Source: Nocardia aurantia (lineage in GTDB: Bacteria; Actinomycetota; Actinomycetes; Mycobacteriales; Mycobacteriaceae). Taken from it: a stretch of DNA of 64,000 bases. The position numbers and the translations under genes are program-made. The stretch spans positions 372,001 through 436,000 of the forward strand of contig NZ_WEGI01000010.1 of NCBI RefSeq assembly GCF_009604425.1, written 5' to 3'. The first letter of the stretch is position 1, and each line of letters begins with the position of its first letter. Below, in pieces: positions 24,529-31,338 of this stretch. The notes under the pieces were generated by a model. The model made no database searches, was not told where the DNA came from, and saw only the letters and a program-made list of their open reading frames with translations.

Positions 24529-25803
24529 ATGGCTCGCTGGCCCAAACCACCCGAGGGCAGCTGGACGCAGCACTACGCCGAACTCGGCACCGCCCCGATG
24601 TCGTACGCCGACTCGATCTCGCCGGAGTTCTACGACCTGGAGCGGGAGGCGATCTTCAAGCGCGCCTGGCTCAATGTCGGTCGTGTCGAGCAATTGCCGC
24701 GCACCGGAAGCTATTTCACCAAGGAGATCCGGATCGCCCGGACCTCGGTGATCGTCGTCCGCCAGAGTGACGGCAGTGTGCGGGCGTTCCACAACATCTG
24801 CCGTCATCGCGGGAACAAGCTGGTGTGGAACGACTTTCCGAACGAGGAGGTCGCGGGCACCTGCCGGCAGTTCACCTGCAAGTACCACGGCTGGCGCTAC
24901 GACATCGACGGTGCGCTGAAGTTCGTTCAGCAGGAGGGCGAATTCTTCGATCTGGACAAGGATTCCTACGGCCTGGTGCCGGTCGCCTGCGACGTCTGGT
25001 CGGGATTCATTTTCGTCAACCTCGATCCGAGCCCCCGGCAGACCCTGCACGAGTTCCTCGGCCCGATGATCACCGACCTGGACGGCTACCCGTTCGATCG
25101 GCTCACCGAGCGCTGGCACTACCGCAGCGAGGTCGGCGCCAACTGGAAGCTGTACATGGACGCGTTCCAGGAGTTCTATCACGCGCCGGTCCTGCACGGA
25201 AAACAAAGTCCCGCAAAGTATTCCGCCGCCGCCGCGCAGGCCGGTTTCGAGGCGCCGCTCTACCGGCTCGACGGGCCCCACCGGCTGGTCAGCACCTCCG
25301 GCGTGGTCACCTGGGAACTGGACTCCGAGATGCGCAAGCCGATGGAGGACATCACTCGCAGCGGACTGTTCGGGCCGTGGGACGCACCGGATCTCGGCCC
25401 GATGCCGGTGGGCCTGAATCCCGCGAAATGCGATCCGTGGGGGCTGGACTCCTTCCAGCTGTTCCCGAACTTCGTGATCCTGATCTGGTCCGGTGGCTGG
25501 TATCTCACGTACCACTATTGGCCGACCTCGTACAACACCCACGTGTTCGAGGGCAATCTGTACTTCCCGCCCGCCCGGACCATCCGCGAACGCGTCGCCC
25601 ACGAGATGGCGGCGGTCACGTTCAAGGAATACGCGCTGCAGGACGGCAATACCCTGGAGGCCACCCAGACCATGCTCGAATCCCGTGTGGTGGAGGCATT
25701 TCCGCTCAACGACCAGGAGATCCTGCTGCGGCACCTGCACAAGGTCGCCGGCGACTGGGTCACCGATTACCTCGGTGGCGATCTGGAGGTGACGAAGCGA
25801 TGA
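24529..25803 (+). CDS. Rieske non-heme iron oxygenase, alpha subunit, copy 2
   Basis: A 424-residue paralogue of the oxygenase at 22056. Rieske ligands C91/H93 and C117/H120 and iron ligands in QEFYHAPVLH (H218, H223) are kept, with Glu again three residues before the first His. The C-terminal catalytic domain differs in the substrate-pocket stretch (residues 224-300), so a different substrate or a different position of attack is likely. AGGAGA lies 7 bases before the ATG, giving it an independent start after the TauD-like gene. The block 24622-24900 is nearly identical to copy 1. Confidence 0.93.
   Translation: MARWPKPPEGSWTQHYAELGTAPMSYADSISPEFYDLEREAIFKRAWLNVGRVEQLPRTGSYFTKEIRIARTSVIVVRQSDGSVRAFHNICRHRGNKLVWNDFPNEEVAGTCRQFTCKYHGWRYDIDGALKFVQQEGEFFDLDKDSYGLVPVACDVWSGFIFVNLDPSPRQTLHEFLGPMITDLDGYPFDRLTERWHYRSEVGANWKLYMDAFQEFYHAPVLHGKQSPAKYSAAAAQAGFEAPLYRLDGPHRLVSTSGVVTWELDSEMRKPMEDITRSGLFGPWDAPDLGPMPVGLNPAKCDPWGLDSFQLFPNFVILIWSGGWYLTYHYWPTSYNTHVFEGNLYFPPARTIRERVAHEMAAVTFKEYALQDGNTLEATQTMLESRVVEAFPLNDQEILLRHLHKVAGDWVTDYLGGDLEVTKR
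24622..24900. repeat. Near-identical 279-bp block, copy B (Rieske domain)
   Basis: Partner of 22149-22427, 2,473 bases away in direct orientation, with 278 of 279 positions identical. Such direct repeats could also recombine and delete everything between them. Confidence 0.95.
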
Positions 25804-26135
25804 GCACCACCCTGTTGCCGGCCGAATTCGCCGACCTGGAGCCCTTCGCCGAAACCTGGTGCCTGCCCACCGAACCCGAGCGGTATGCCCGGCGGCTGGC
25901 CAGCTCGATGGCCGAGATGCAGAGTTTCTACGACGCGATCACGCCGCGCGCCGACGCGGCGATGGAATACTGCGACCGGTTCCCGCTCGACGAGCAGCCC
26001 GAGGACGCGCTGAACCTGCTGTACCTGCTGTATTCGATGATCATGGTGTCCTTCCCCGTCGAGGTGTGGAGCCAGCCGCGCGTGCCGGATTCGGGTGCGG
26101 CGACCCTCGACTGCGTGATCGAGCCGCTGCCGTGA
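25800..26135 (+). CDS. Small Rieske-associated protein, copy 2
   Basis: A 111-residue paralogue of the protein at 23330. Shared blocks are DLEPFAETWCLPTEPERY, EMQSFYDAITPRADAAMEYCDRFPLDEQPEDALNLL and the hydrophobic LLYSMIMVSFPVEVW. In contrast to the Rieske domains, the two copies are clearly diverged. Both the start (overlapping the oxygenase stop by ATGA) and the stop (overlapping the next GTG) are coupled. The strict one-to-one pairing of oxygenase and small protein argues for a direct working partnership. Confidence 0.75.
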   Translation: MSTTLLPAEFADLEPFAETWCLPTEPERYARRLASSMAEMQSFYDAITPRADAAMEYCDRFPLDEQPEDALNLLYLLYSMIMVSFPVEVWSQPRVPDSGAATLDCVIEPLP

Positions 26136-27403
26136 CCGCACCGATCACCGTGCTGCGCGCGGCCCGCCTGCTCGACGTCGAGTCCGGCGAAGTACGTTCT
26201 CCCGCAACGATCGTGGTCGAGGGCAATCGGATCACCTCGGTCGCGCCGGAGCCGGCGATCCCGCCGTCGGCCACCGTGATCGACCTCGGTGACGTCACCC
26301 TGCTGCCCGGCCTGATGGACATGGAGATCAACCTGCTCATCGGCGGGCCGGACAACCCCACCGGGCTGCCCAACCCGATGCACGGCGTGCAGGACGACCC
26401 CGTCTACCGGACCCTGCGCGGCACGGTGAACGCCCGTACCACGTTGCACGCCGGTTTCACCACGGTCCGCAATCTCGGGCTCATGGTGAAGACCGGGGGG
26501 TATCTGCTCGACGTCGATCTGGGCCGGGCCATCGAACAGGGCTGGGTCGAGGGACCGCGGATCGTCGGGGCCGGGCACGCGATCACCCCGACCGGCGGGC
26601 ACCTCGACCCGACCATGTTCCAGCGGCTGGCCCCGCACATCATGCCGCTGAGCGTGGAGGAGGGCCGCGCCAACGGCGTCCCGCAGGTGCGCGAATGCGT
26701 CCGCTACCAGATCAAATACGGCGCCGGGGTGATCAAGATCTCCGCCTCCGGCGGGGTGATGTCGCACGGCACCGTCGCGGGCGCGCAACAGTACTCCGAC
26801 GAGGAACTCGCCGCGATCGTCGACGAGGCGCACCGCGCGGGCGTCCGGGTGGCCGCCCACGCGCACGGTGACGCCGGGATCCGGGCGTGCATCCGCGCCG
26901 GCGTGGACTGCATCGAGCACGGGTCGCTGGCAACCGACGACACCATCGCGATGATGGTCGAGCACGGCACCTTCCTGGTGCCGACCAGCTACCTGTCCGA
27001 GGGGCTGGACGTCTCGAAAGCCGCACCGGCCCTTCAGCAGAAGGCCGCCGAGGTGTTCCCGAAGGCCCGCGCGATGCTGACCAAGGCCATCGCGGCCGGA
27101 GTGAAGATCGCCTGTGGCACCGACGCGCCCGCCGTCCCGCACGGCGACAACGCGAAGGAACTGTGGGCCATGGTCGATCGCGGCATGACGCCGTTGCAGG
27201 CCATCCGCGCCGCCACGCTCACCAGCGCCGACCTGCTCGACGTCGACGACCGCGGCCGCCTGGCGCCGGGCCTGCTGGCCGACATCATCGCCGTCCCCGG
27301 CGATCCGACGACCGACATCACCCTGCTCCAGGACGTGCGCTTCGTCATGAAGGACGGCCGCGTCCACAAGAACGCCCTGACCCGCTCACCCGTCCTCGCC
27401 TGA
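26132..27403 (+). CDS. Amidohydrolase-superfamily protein lacking the first HxH metal motif
   Basis: A 423-residue protein of the imidazolonepropionase/prolidase-like amidohydrolase group. The N-terminal beta-sandwich (ITVLRAARLLDVESGEV), lysine ligand region VIKISASGG (K202), AAHAHGDAG (H243, H245), CIEHGS (H263) and CGTDAP (D331) are visible. The first metal motif, normally DxHxH after PGLxD, reads PGLMDMEIN, so both His are replaced by Glu65 and Asn67. It may use one metal, or a different chemistry. GTG 26132 overlaps the preceding stop. In the pathway it could open a ring or cleave an amide, lactone or C-C bond. Confidence 0.82.
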   Translation: MTAPITVLRAARLLDVESGEVRSPATIVVEGNRITSVAPEPAIPPSATVIDLGDVTLLPGLMDMEINLLIGGPDNPTGLPNPMHGVQDDPVYRTLRGTVNARTTLHAGFTTVRNLGLMVKTGGYLLDVDLGRAIEQGWVEGPRIVGAGHAITPTGGHLDPTMFQRLAPHIMPLSVEEGRANGVPQVRECVRYQIKYGAGVIKISASGGVMSHGTVAGAQQYSDEELAAIVDEAHRAGVRVAAHAHGDAGIRACIRAGVDCIEHGSLATDDTIAMMVEHGTFLVPTSYLSEGLDVSKAAPALQQKAAEVFPKARAMLTKAIAAGVKIACGTDAPAVPHGDNAKELWAMVDRGMTPLQAIRAATLTSADLLDVDDRGRLAPGLLADIIAVPGDPTTDITLLQDVRFVMKDGRVHKNALTRSPVLA

Positions 27404-27456
27404 AGGAAACGACCTGTGCCGAATCCGCTACGCCACAACCGATTCCCGGGACGACG

Positions 27457-28911
27457 ATGCTGACCCGCCACCACCTCTACATCGGCGGCCGCTGGGAGGC
27501 ACCGGCGGGCACCGGCACGATCGAGGTCGTCTCGCCGCATACCGAGCAGGTCATCGCCCGGGTGCCGGAGCCCACCCGGGCCGACGTCGACCGCGCGGTC
27601 ACCGCCGCGCGGGCGGCGTTCGACCACGGGCCGTGGCCCCGGCTCGATCCGGCCGAGCGGATCCGGATCGTCCGGACGCTCGCCGAGCGCTACAAGCCGC
27701 GTCAGGAGGAGCTCGCGCAGCTGATCACCGCGGAAATGGGTGCGCCGATCACCTTTTCGCGGTCGGCGCACGCCCGGTTGCCCGGTGTGCTGATCGACGC
27801 GTTCGCGGCCGTCGCCGAGCGCGTCCCGTGGGAGCAGGCGCGGCCGGGATTCCTCGGTTCGGACATCCTGGTGCGCAAGGAGCCGGTCGGGGTCGTCGCG
27901 GCGATCATCCCGTGGAACATGCCGATGTTCCTCACCGTGGTGAAGCTCGTGCCCGCGCTGCTGGCCGGATGCACCGTCGTGCTCAAACCGTCGCCGGAGA
28001 CGCCACTGGACGCCTACCTGATGGCCGACCTGCTGGACGAGGTGGGCCTGCCACCCGGGGTGGTCAGCGTGCTGCCCGCGGGCCGGGAGATCGGTGCGTA
28101 TCTGGTCGGCCATCCCGGTGTCGACAAGGTCTCCTTCACCGGGTCCACCGCCGCCGGGCGGCAGGTCGCCGCGGCGTGCGGGGCCGCCCTGAGGAAGGTG
28201 AATCTGGAGCTCGGTGGCAAGTCCGCCGCGGTCGTCCTCGACGACGCCGATCCGGCCGCCGTCGCCGACGGCATGATCGTCGCGGGCCTGATGAACAGCG
28301 GCCAGGCGTGCGTCGCGCAGACGCGGATCCTGTTGCCGCGCAGCCGGTATCACGAATATCTCGACGCGCTGGCCGCCACCGTCGACGGTCTCGCCGTCGC
28401 CGACCCGGTCGATCCGGGCACCCAGGTCGGCCCACTGGTCGCGCAGCGCCAGCAAGTCCGGGTGCGCGACTATCTGGAGACCGGCCGGCGCGAGGGCGCG
28501 CGGATCGTGGCCGGCGGCAGCGACCTCCCGTCCGGGCTCGACCGGGGCTGGTACATCCGGCCCACCCTGTTCACGGATGTCGATCCGGCCATGCGGATCG
28601 CGCGGGAGGAGATCTTCGGTCCCGTCCTCACCGCGATCCCGTACACCGACGACCGGGACGCGGCCGCCGTCGCCAACGCGAGCGAGTACGGCCTGTCGGG
28701 CTCGATCTGGACGGCGGACAACGAGCGTGGTGTCGCGCTGGCCCGGGAGATCCGTACCGGCACCCTCGGTATCAACGCGGCCTACAGCATGGATCCGTTC
28801 GCGCCCTTCGGCGGGGTGAAGGCCAGCGGCATCGGCCGCGAATTCGGGCCCGAGGGGATCGATGCCTATCTGGACACCAAGTCGATCTCGGGGGTCGCCG
28901 CGCGGCGCTGA
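27457..28911 (+). CDS. NAD(P)-dependent aldehyde dehydrogenase
   Basis: A 484-residue ALDH-superfamily enzyme. Catalytic Cys285 is in NSGQACVAQT, general-base Glu251 in NLELGGKSA, Asn154 in IPWNMP and the cofactor turn in FTGSTAAG. The end PFGGVKASGIGREFGPEGIDAYLDTKSI is typical of the family. It would oxidise an aldehyde product of the cluster to an acid. ATG 27457 lies 53 bases after the amidohydrolase stop and lacks a strong ribosome-binding site, so the start is a little uncertain. It is the last gene of the operon and converges with a TetR gene. Confidence 0.92.
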   Translation: MLTRHHLYIGGRWEAPAGTGTIEVVSPHTEQVIARVPEPTRADVDRAVTAARAAFDHGPWPRLDPAERIRIVRTLAERYKPRQEELAQLITAEMGAPITFSRSAHARLPGVLIDAFAAVAERVPWEQARPGFLGSDILVRKEPVGVVAAIIPWNMPMFLTVVKLVPALLAGCTVVLKPSPETPLDAYLMADLLDEVGLPPGVVSVLPAGREIGAYLVGHPGVDKVSFTGSTAAGRQVAAACGAALRKVNLELGGKSAAVVLDDADPAAVADGMIVAGLMNSGQACVAQTRILLPRSRYHEYLDALAATVDGLAVADPVDPGTQVGPLVAQRQQVRVRDYLETGRREGARIVAGGSDLPSGLDRGWYIRPTLFTDVDPAMRIAREEIFGPVLTAIPYTDDRDAAAVANASEYGLSGSIWTADNERGVALAREIRTGTLGINAAYSMDPFAPFGGVKASGIGREFGPEGIDAYLDTKSISGVAARR

Positions 28912-28957
28912 GGGCCGGGGTCAGGCACCCCGCCTCGGCCGCTCGCCTCGGAACGGC

Positions 28958-29725
28958 TCAGCCGGCGGTATGAGAGGCGCTGGGGGCGTGTGACTTCCAC
29001 CCCCGGCGGTGCAGTCGATCGGCGCCGTCGAGGAGGAGATCGAGCGCGAATTCGAATTCGAACTGCTCGTCGCAGCCCTGGCCGACGGCGCCGAGATCCC
29101 CGCCGGTCGCGACCGTCGCGATCGCCAGGATGTGCGGATAGTGGCGGCCGAACTCGGCCATCGCGGCCGCCTGTACCTGTGGGTCGGGCGGCGGCGCCGA
29201 CTCGTCGCCGGACTCGTCGAACAGTTCCGGGCTGAAACCCCAGATGCGGTTGCCCAGTGCGTGCATCACATGATGGGTCAGATCCGCCGAGAATCCGCCG
29301 CCGAGGAACAGCCCGGCCACCGCGTCCATGTACGCGAGGACGATCGGCGTTCGGCGCGTGCGGGTTTCGATCGCCGGCCGCGCCCACGGGTGGCGCAGGA
29401 CCGTGCGCCGCGCCGACAGCACGTATTGCCGGACGCCGTCGCGCCAGTCCGAATCCGCTGGGGGAGCGGTGAATTCGGTGACGACGAGATCGACCATGCC
29501 GTCGAGCAGTTCCTCCTTGTCGGCGACGTGTTTGTACAGGGCCATCGGGACGACCCCGAGATGCTGGGCCAGCCGGCGCATGCTCACCCCGTCCAGGCCG
29601 GTCTCGTCGGCGAGCGCCACGGCCGCGCGCAGGACCCGCTCGCGGTTGAGGGGAGTACGCCGGGGACGCTCGGCCTTCCCCGCGGCCGGGCGGCCGGATG
29701 TCTGCTCGTCGGCTGGCCGAACCAC
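28958..29725 (-). CDS. TetR-family regulator with TetR_C-type effector domain
   Basis: A 255-residue regulator. The DNA-binding part reads LNRERVLRAAVALADETGLDGVSMRRLAQHLGVVPMALYKHVADKEELLDGMVD, matching the tetracycline-repressor subclass (GVxxxALYxHVxxK). The C-terminal domain, with HHVMHALGNRIWGF, is of the TetR_C family that binds varied small hydrophobic ligands. GTG 29725 follows GAGAGG. It is divergent from the DUF4386 membrane protein, with two operator copies in the 112-base gap. Confidence 0.88.
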   Translation of the reverse strand: MVRPADEQTSGRPAAGKAERPRRTPLNRERVLRAAVALADETGLDGVSMRRLAQHLGVVPMALYKHVADKEELLDGMVDLVVTEFTAPPADSDWRDGVRQYVLSARRTVLRHPWARPAIETRTRRTPIVLAYMDAVAGLFLGGGFSADLTHHVMHALGNRIWGFSPELFDESGDESAPPPDPQVQAAAMAEFGRHYPHILAIATVATGGDLGAVGQGCDEQFEFEFALDLLLDGADRLHRRGWKSHAPSASHTAG

Positions 29726-29761
29726 TCGTGATCCTCTCCGGCGCGGGTCGTCGGACTTGAC

Positions 29762-29780
29762 AGGTGGACAGCGTACACCT
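29762..29780. promoter_or_regulatory. Second, imperfect copy of the TetR/DUF4386 operator
   Basis: AGGTGGACAGCGTACACCT matches the perfect site at 29799 in 16 of 19 positions and lies nearer the TetR gene (37 bases from its start). Confidence 0.6.
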
Positions 29781-29798
29781 TAGCCTTGGCCGCATCGA

Positions 29799-29817
29799 AG
29801 GTGTACGTCGTACACCT
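29799..29817. promoter_or_regulatory. Perfect 19-base palindromic operator AGGTGTACGTCGTACACCT
   Basis: Two 9-base arms around a central T, 20 bases before the DUF4386 start. Centre-to-centre distance to the imperfect copy is 37 bases. This is strong evidence for a TetR dimer site controlling both directions. Confidence 0.78.
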
Positions 29818-29837
29818 CATCTCGCAGAGAGTTCGCC

Positions 29838-30551
29838 ATGGGTACCACCGCACTCGCAGCAGCCCCCCGACCGACCGGAGACACCCTGCGGTACAACGCG
29901 TTCGCCGCCGGCGCGCTGTACCTGCTCACGTTTCTCACCTCGATACCCACGCTCGCGCTGTACGAGCCGGTGCTGCATCACACGGATTTCGTGCTCGGCG
30001 CGGGAGATTCGGGTGGCGTGCTGTGGGGGACGCTCCTCGAGGTGGTGCTGGCGTTCGCGTGCGCGGGCACCGCCGTCGCCTTGTTCCCGGTGACGCGGCG
30101 CTACAGCGAGACGGCGGCCGTCGGATTCGTGGGCACGCGCCTGCTGGAGGCGGGCCTGATCCTCGTCGGGGTCGTGACGCTGTGGTCGATCGTCACGCTG
30201 CGGCACGACGGCGGTGCGGATCCGGCCGCGCTGGTCACCGCGGGCCGCGCGCTGGTGGCCGTGCACGACGCGACGTTCCTGTTCGGGCAGAGTCTCATGC
30301 CGGTCGCCAACGCTCTGCTGCTGGGGACGGTGCTGTACCGCTCGGGCCTGGTGCCGCGCGTGATTCCGCTGCTCGGACTCGTCGGCGCGCCGCTGCTGCT
30401 GGCCTCCGATGTCGCGAGCCTGTTCGGCGCCTACGCGCAGGGTACGCCGATCGCCGCCGTCGCCGCGCTGCCGATCGCGCTGTGGGAGCTGTCGCTCGGA
30501 ATCTGGTTGCTGGTCAAAGGTTTCCGGCCGATCGCGGCGGAAGCGCACTGA
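29838..30551 (+). CDS. DUF4386 membrane protein
   Basis: A 237-residue protein with about six hydrophobic segments: FAAGALYLLTFLTSIPTLALYEPVL, LWGTLLEVVLAFACAGTAVALF, VGTRLLEAGLILVGVVTLWSIV, LLLGTVLYRSGLVPRVIPLLGLVGAPLLLASD and a last pair ending in WLLVKGF. The first helix, the (Y/F)N-A-F-A-AGALYLLTF start and the RxxEA motif fit DUF4386, an integral membrane family of unknown function. It is probably induced when the divergent TetR is released by a ligand, so a role in tolerance to a membrane-active compound is possible (inference). Confidence 0.82.
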   Translation: MGTTALAAAPRPTGDTLRYNAFAAGALYLLTFLTSIPTLALYEPVLHHTDFVLGAGDSGGVLWGTLLEVVLAFACAGTAVALFPVTRRYSETAAVGFVGTRLLEAGLILVGVVTLWSIVTLRHDGGADPAALVTAGRALVAVHDATFLFGQSLMPVANALLLGTVLYRSGLVPRVIPLLGLVGAPLLLASDVASLFGAYAQGTPIAAVAALPIALWELSLGIWLLVKGFRPIAAEAH

Positions 30552-30563
30552 TCCGGGCGGAGG

Positions 30564-31217
30564 TCAGAGACCGGTGCCGCGCTCCAGCAGCAGGTCCCTG
30601 ACCTCCATCCAGTTCTGCCCGGTGAGGCGGCGGAACGCGGAGATCAGCGAGTCGCCCAGGTCGAAGGCGGGATCGATCAGCCACTGGGCCCGCAGGCCGT
30701 CCCAGGTGGCCAGGAACTGCCGCGCGGTCTCGGCCGGATCGAGCCCGGGGTGCGCCAGGCCGTCCCGCTGCCGCGCGGCGATGATCGCGGTCCAGCGGTC
30801 GCGCGCCTCGGCGTAGTGCTCGAGGAAGAATTCGCGGGCGGGATGGCCGGGAGTGCCGGCGTGACCCGCCAAAGTCGTGTACAGCAGCGTGATCTCGCGC
30901 GGGCCGCCGGTGGCGTACGTGCGCAGCCGGTCCAGATCCAGCGCCGTCAGCCCGGCCGACAGGCGTTCGTCGTCCTCCTCGAAGACCCGGCGCAGCGCCG
31001 CCACCAGCAGATGGTCGCGGCTGGGGAAGTGGTAGAGGACCGTCGCCTCGCTGATGCCGGCGCGGGCGGCGGTCTCGGCGGTGGTCACCCCGCCGTGCCC
31101 CTTCTCGAGCACGAGGTCGAGGACCGCCCGCGCGATCGTCTGCCGGCGCTCGGCGGTCCTGGCGTAGTTGCCGCGGTTGCGGGCGGGGGCTGTCGACACG
31201 CCACCGACTCTACGCAT
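30564..31217 (-). CDS. TetR-family regulator divergent from the PKD-domain hydrolase
   Basis: A 217-residue protein with a TetR DNA-binding domain: ERRQTIARAVLDLVLEKGHGGVTTAETAARAGISEATVLYHFPSRDHLLVAAL. The C-terminal helical domain has the PAREFFLEHYAEARDRW and AETARQFLATWDGLRAQWLIDP features of the TetR_C_6/BetI-like group. ATG 31217 was chosen; GTG 31199 is an alternative. It is convergent with the DUF4386 gene and divergent from the large hydrolase, with short inverted repeats (GTACATGTAC at 31284-31293) in the 121-base gap. Confidence 0.86.
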   Translation of the reverse strand: MRRVGGVSTAPARNRGNYARTAERRQTIARAVLDLVLEKGHGGVTTAETAARAGISEATVLYHFPSRDHLLVAALRRVFEEDDERLSAGLTALDLDRLRTYATGGPREITLLYTTLAGHAGTPGHPAREFFLEHYAEARDRWTAIIAARQRDGLAHPGLDPAETARQFLATWDGLRAQWLIDPAFDLGDSLISAFRRLTGQNWMEVRDLLLERGTGL

Positions 31218-31338
31218 CACCAATTCTGAGTAAAGTCTGGTTTTCGTGCCGATGCTGCGCTTCAATGGGTCCAATCGCACGTCGTACATGTACTTCGAAC
31301 ACATGCATGCTCGAATTTCGACCCCGTCGAGGAGACCC

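Noticed and set aside
23605..25740. A 711-codon minus-strand frame opposite the TauD-like and Rieske 2 genes
   Set aside because: Antisense shadow: low-complexity composition, and the plus-strand genes carry intact iron-binding motifs.
28916..28932. Terminator hairpin after the aldehyde dehydrogenase gene
   Set aside because: Only a 6-base stem (CGGGGT/ACCCCG) with no T tract; too weak in DNA of this composition.
31284..31315. GTACATGTAC and a TTCGA/TCGAA inverted repeat as an operator for the TetR at 30564
   Set aside because: Each is short, single-copy and without a matching second site; kept only as a remark in the gene entry.
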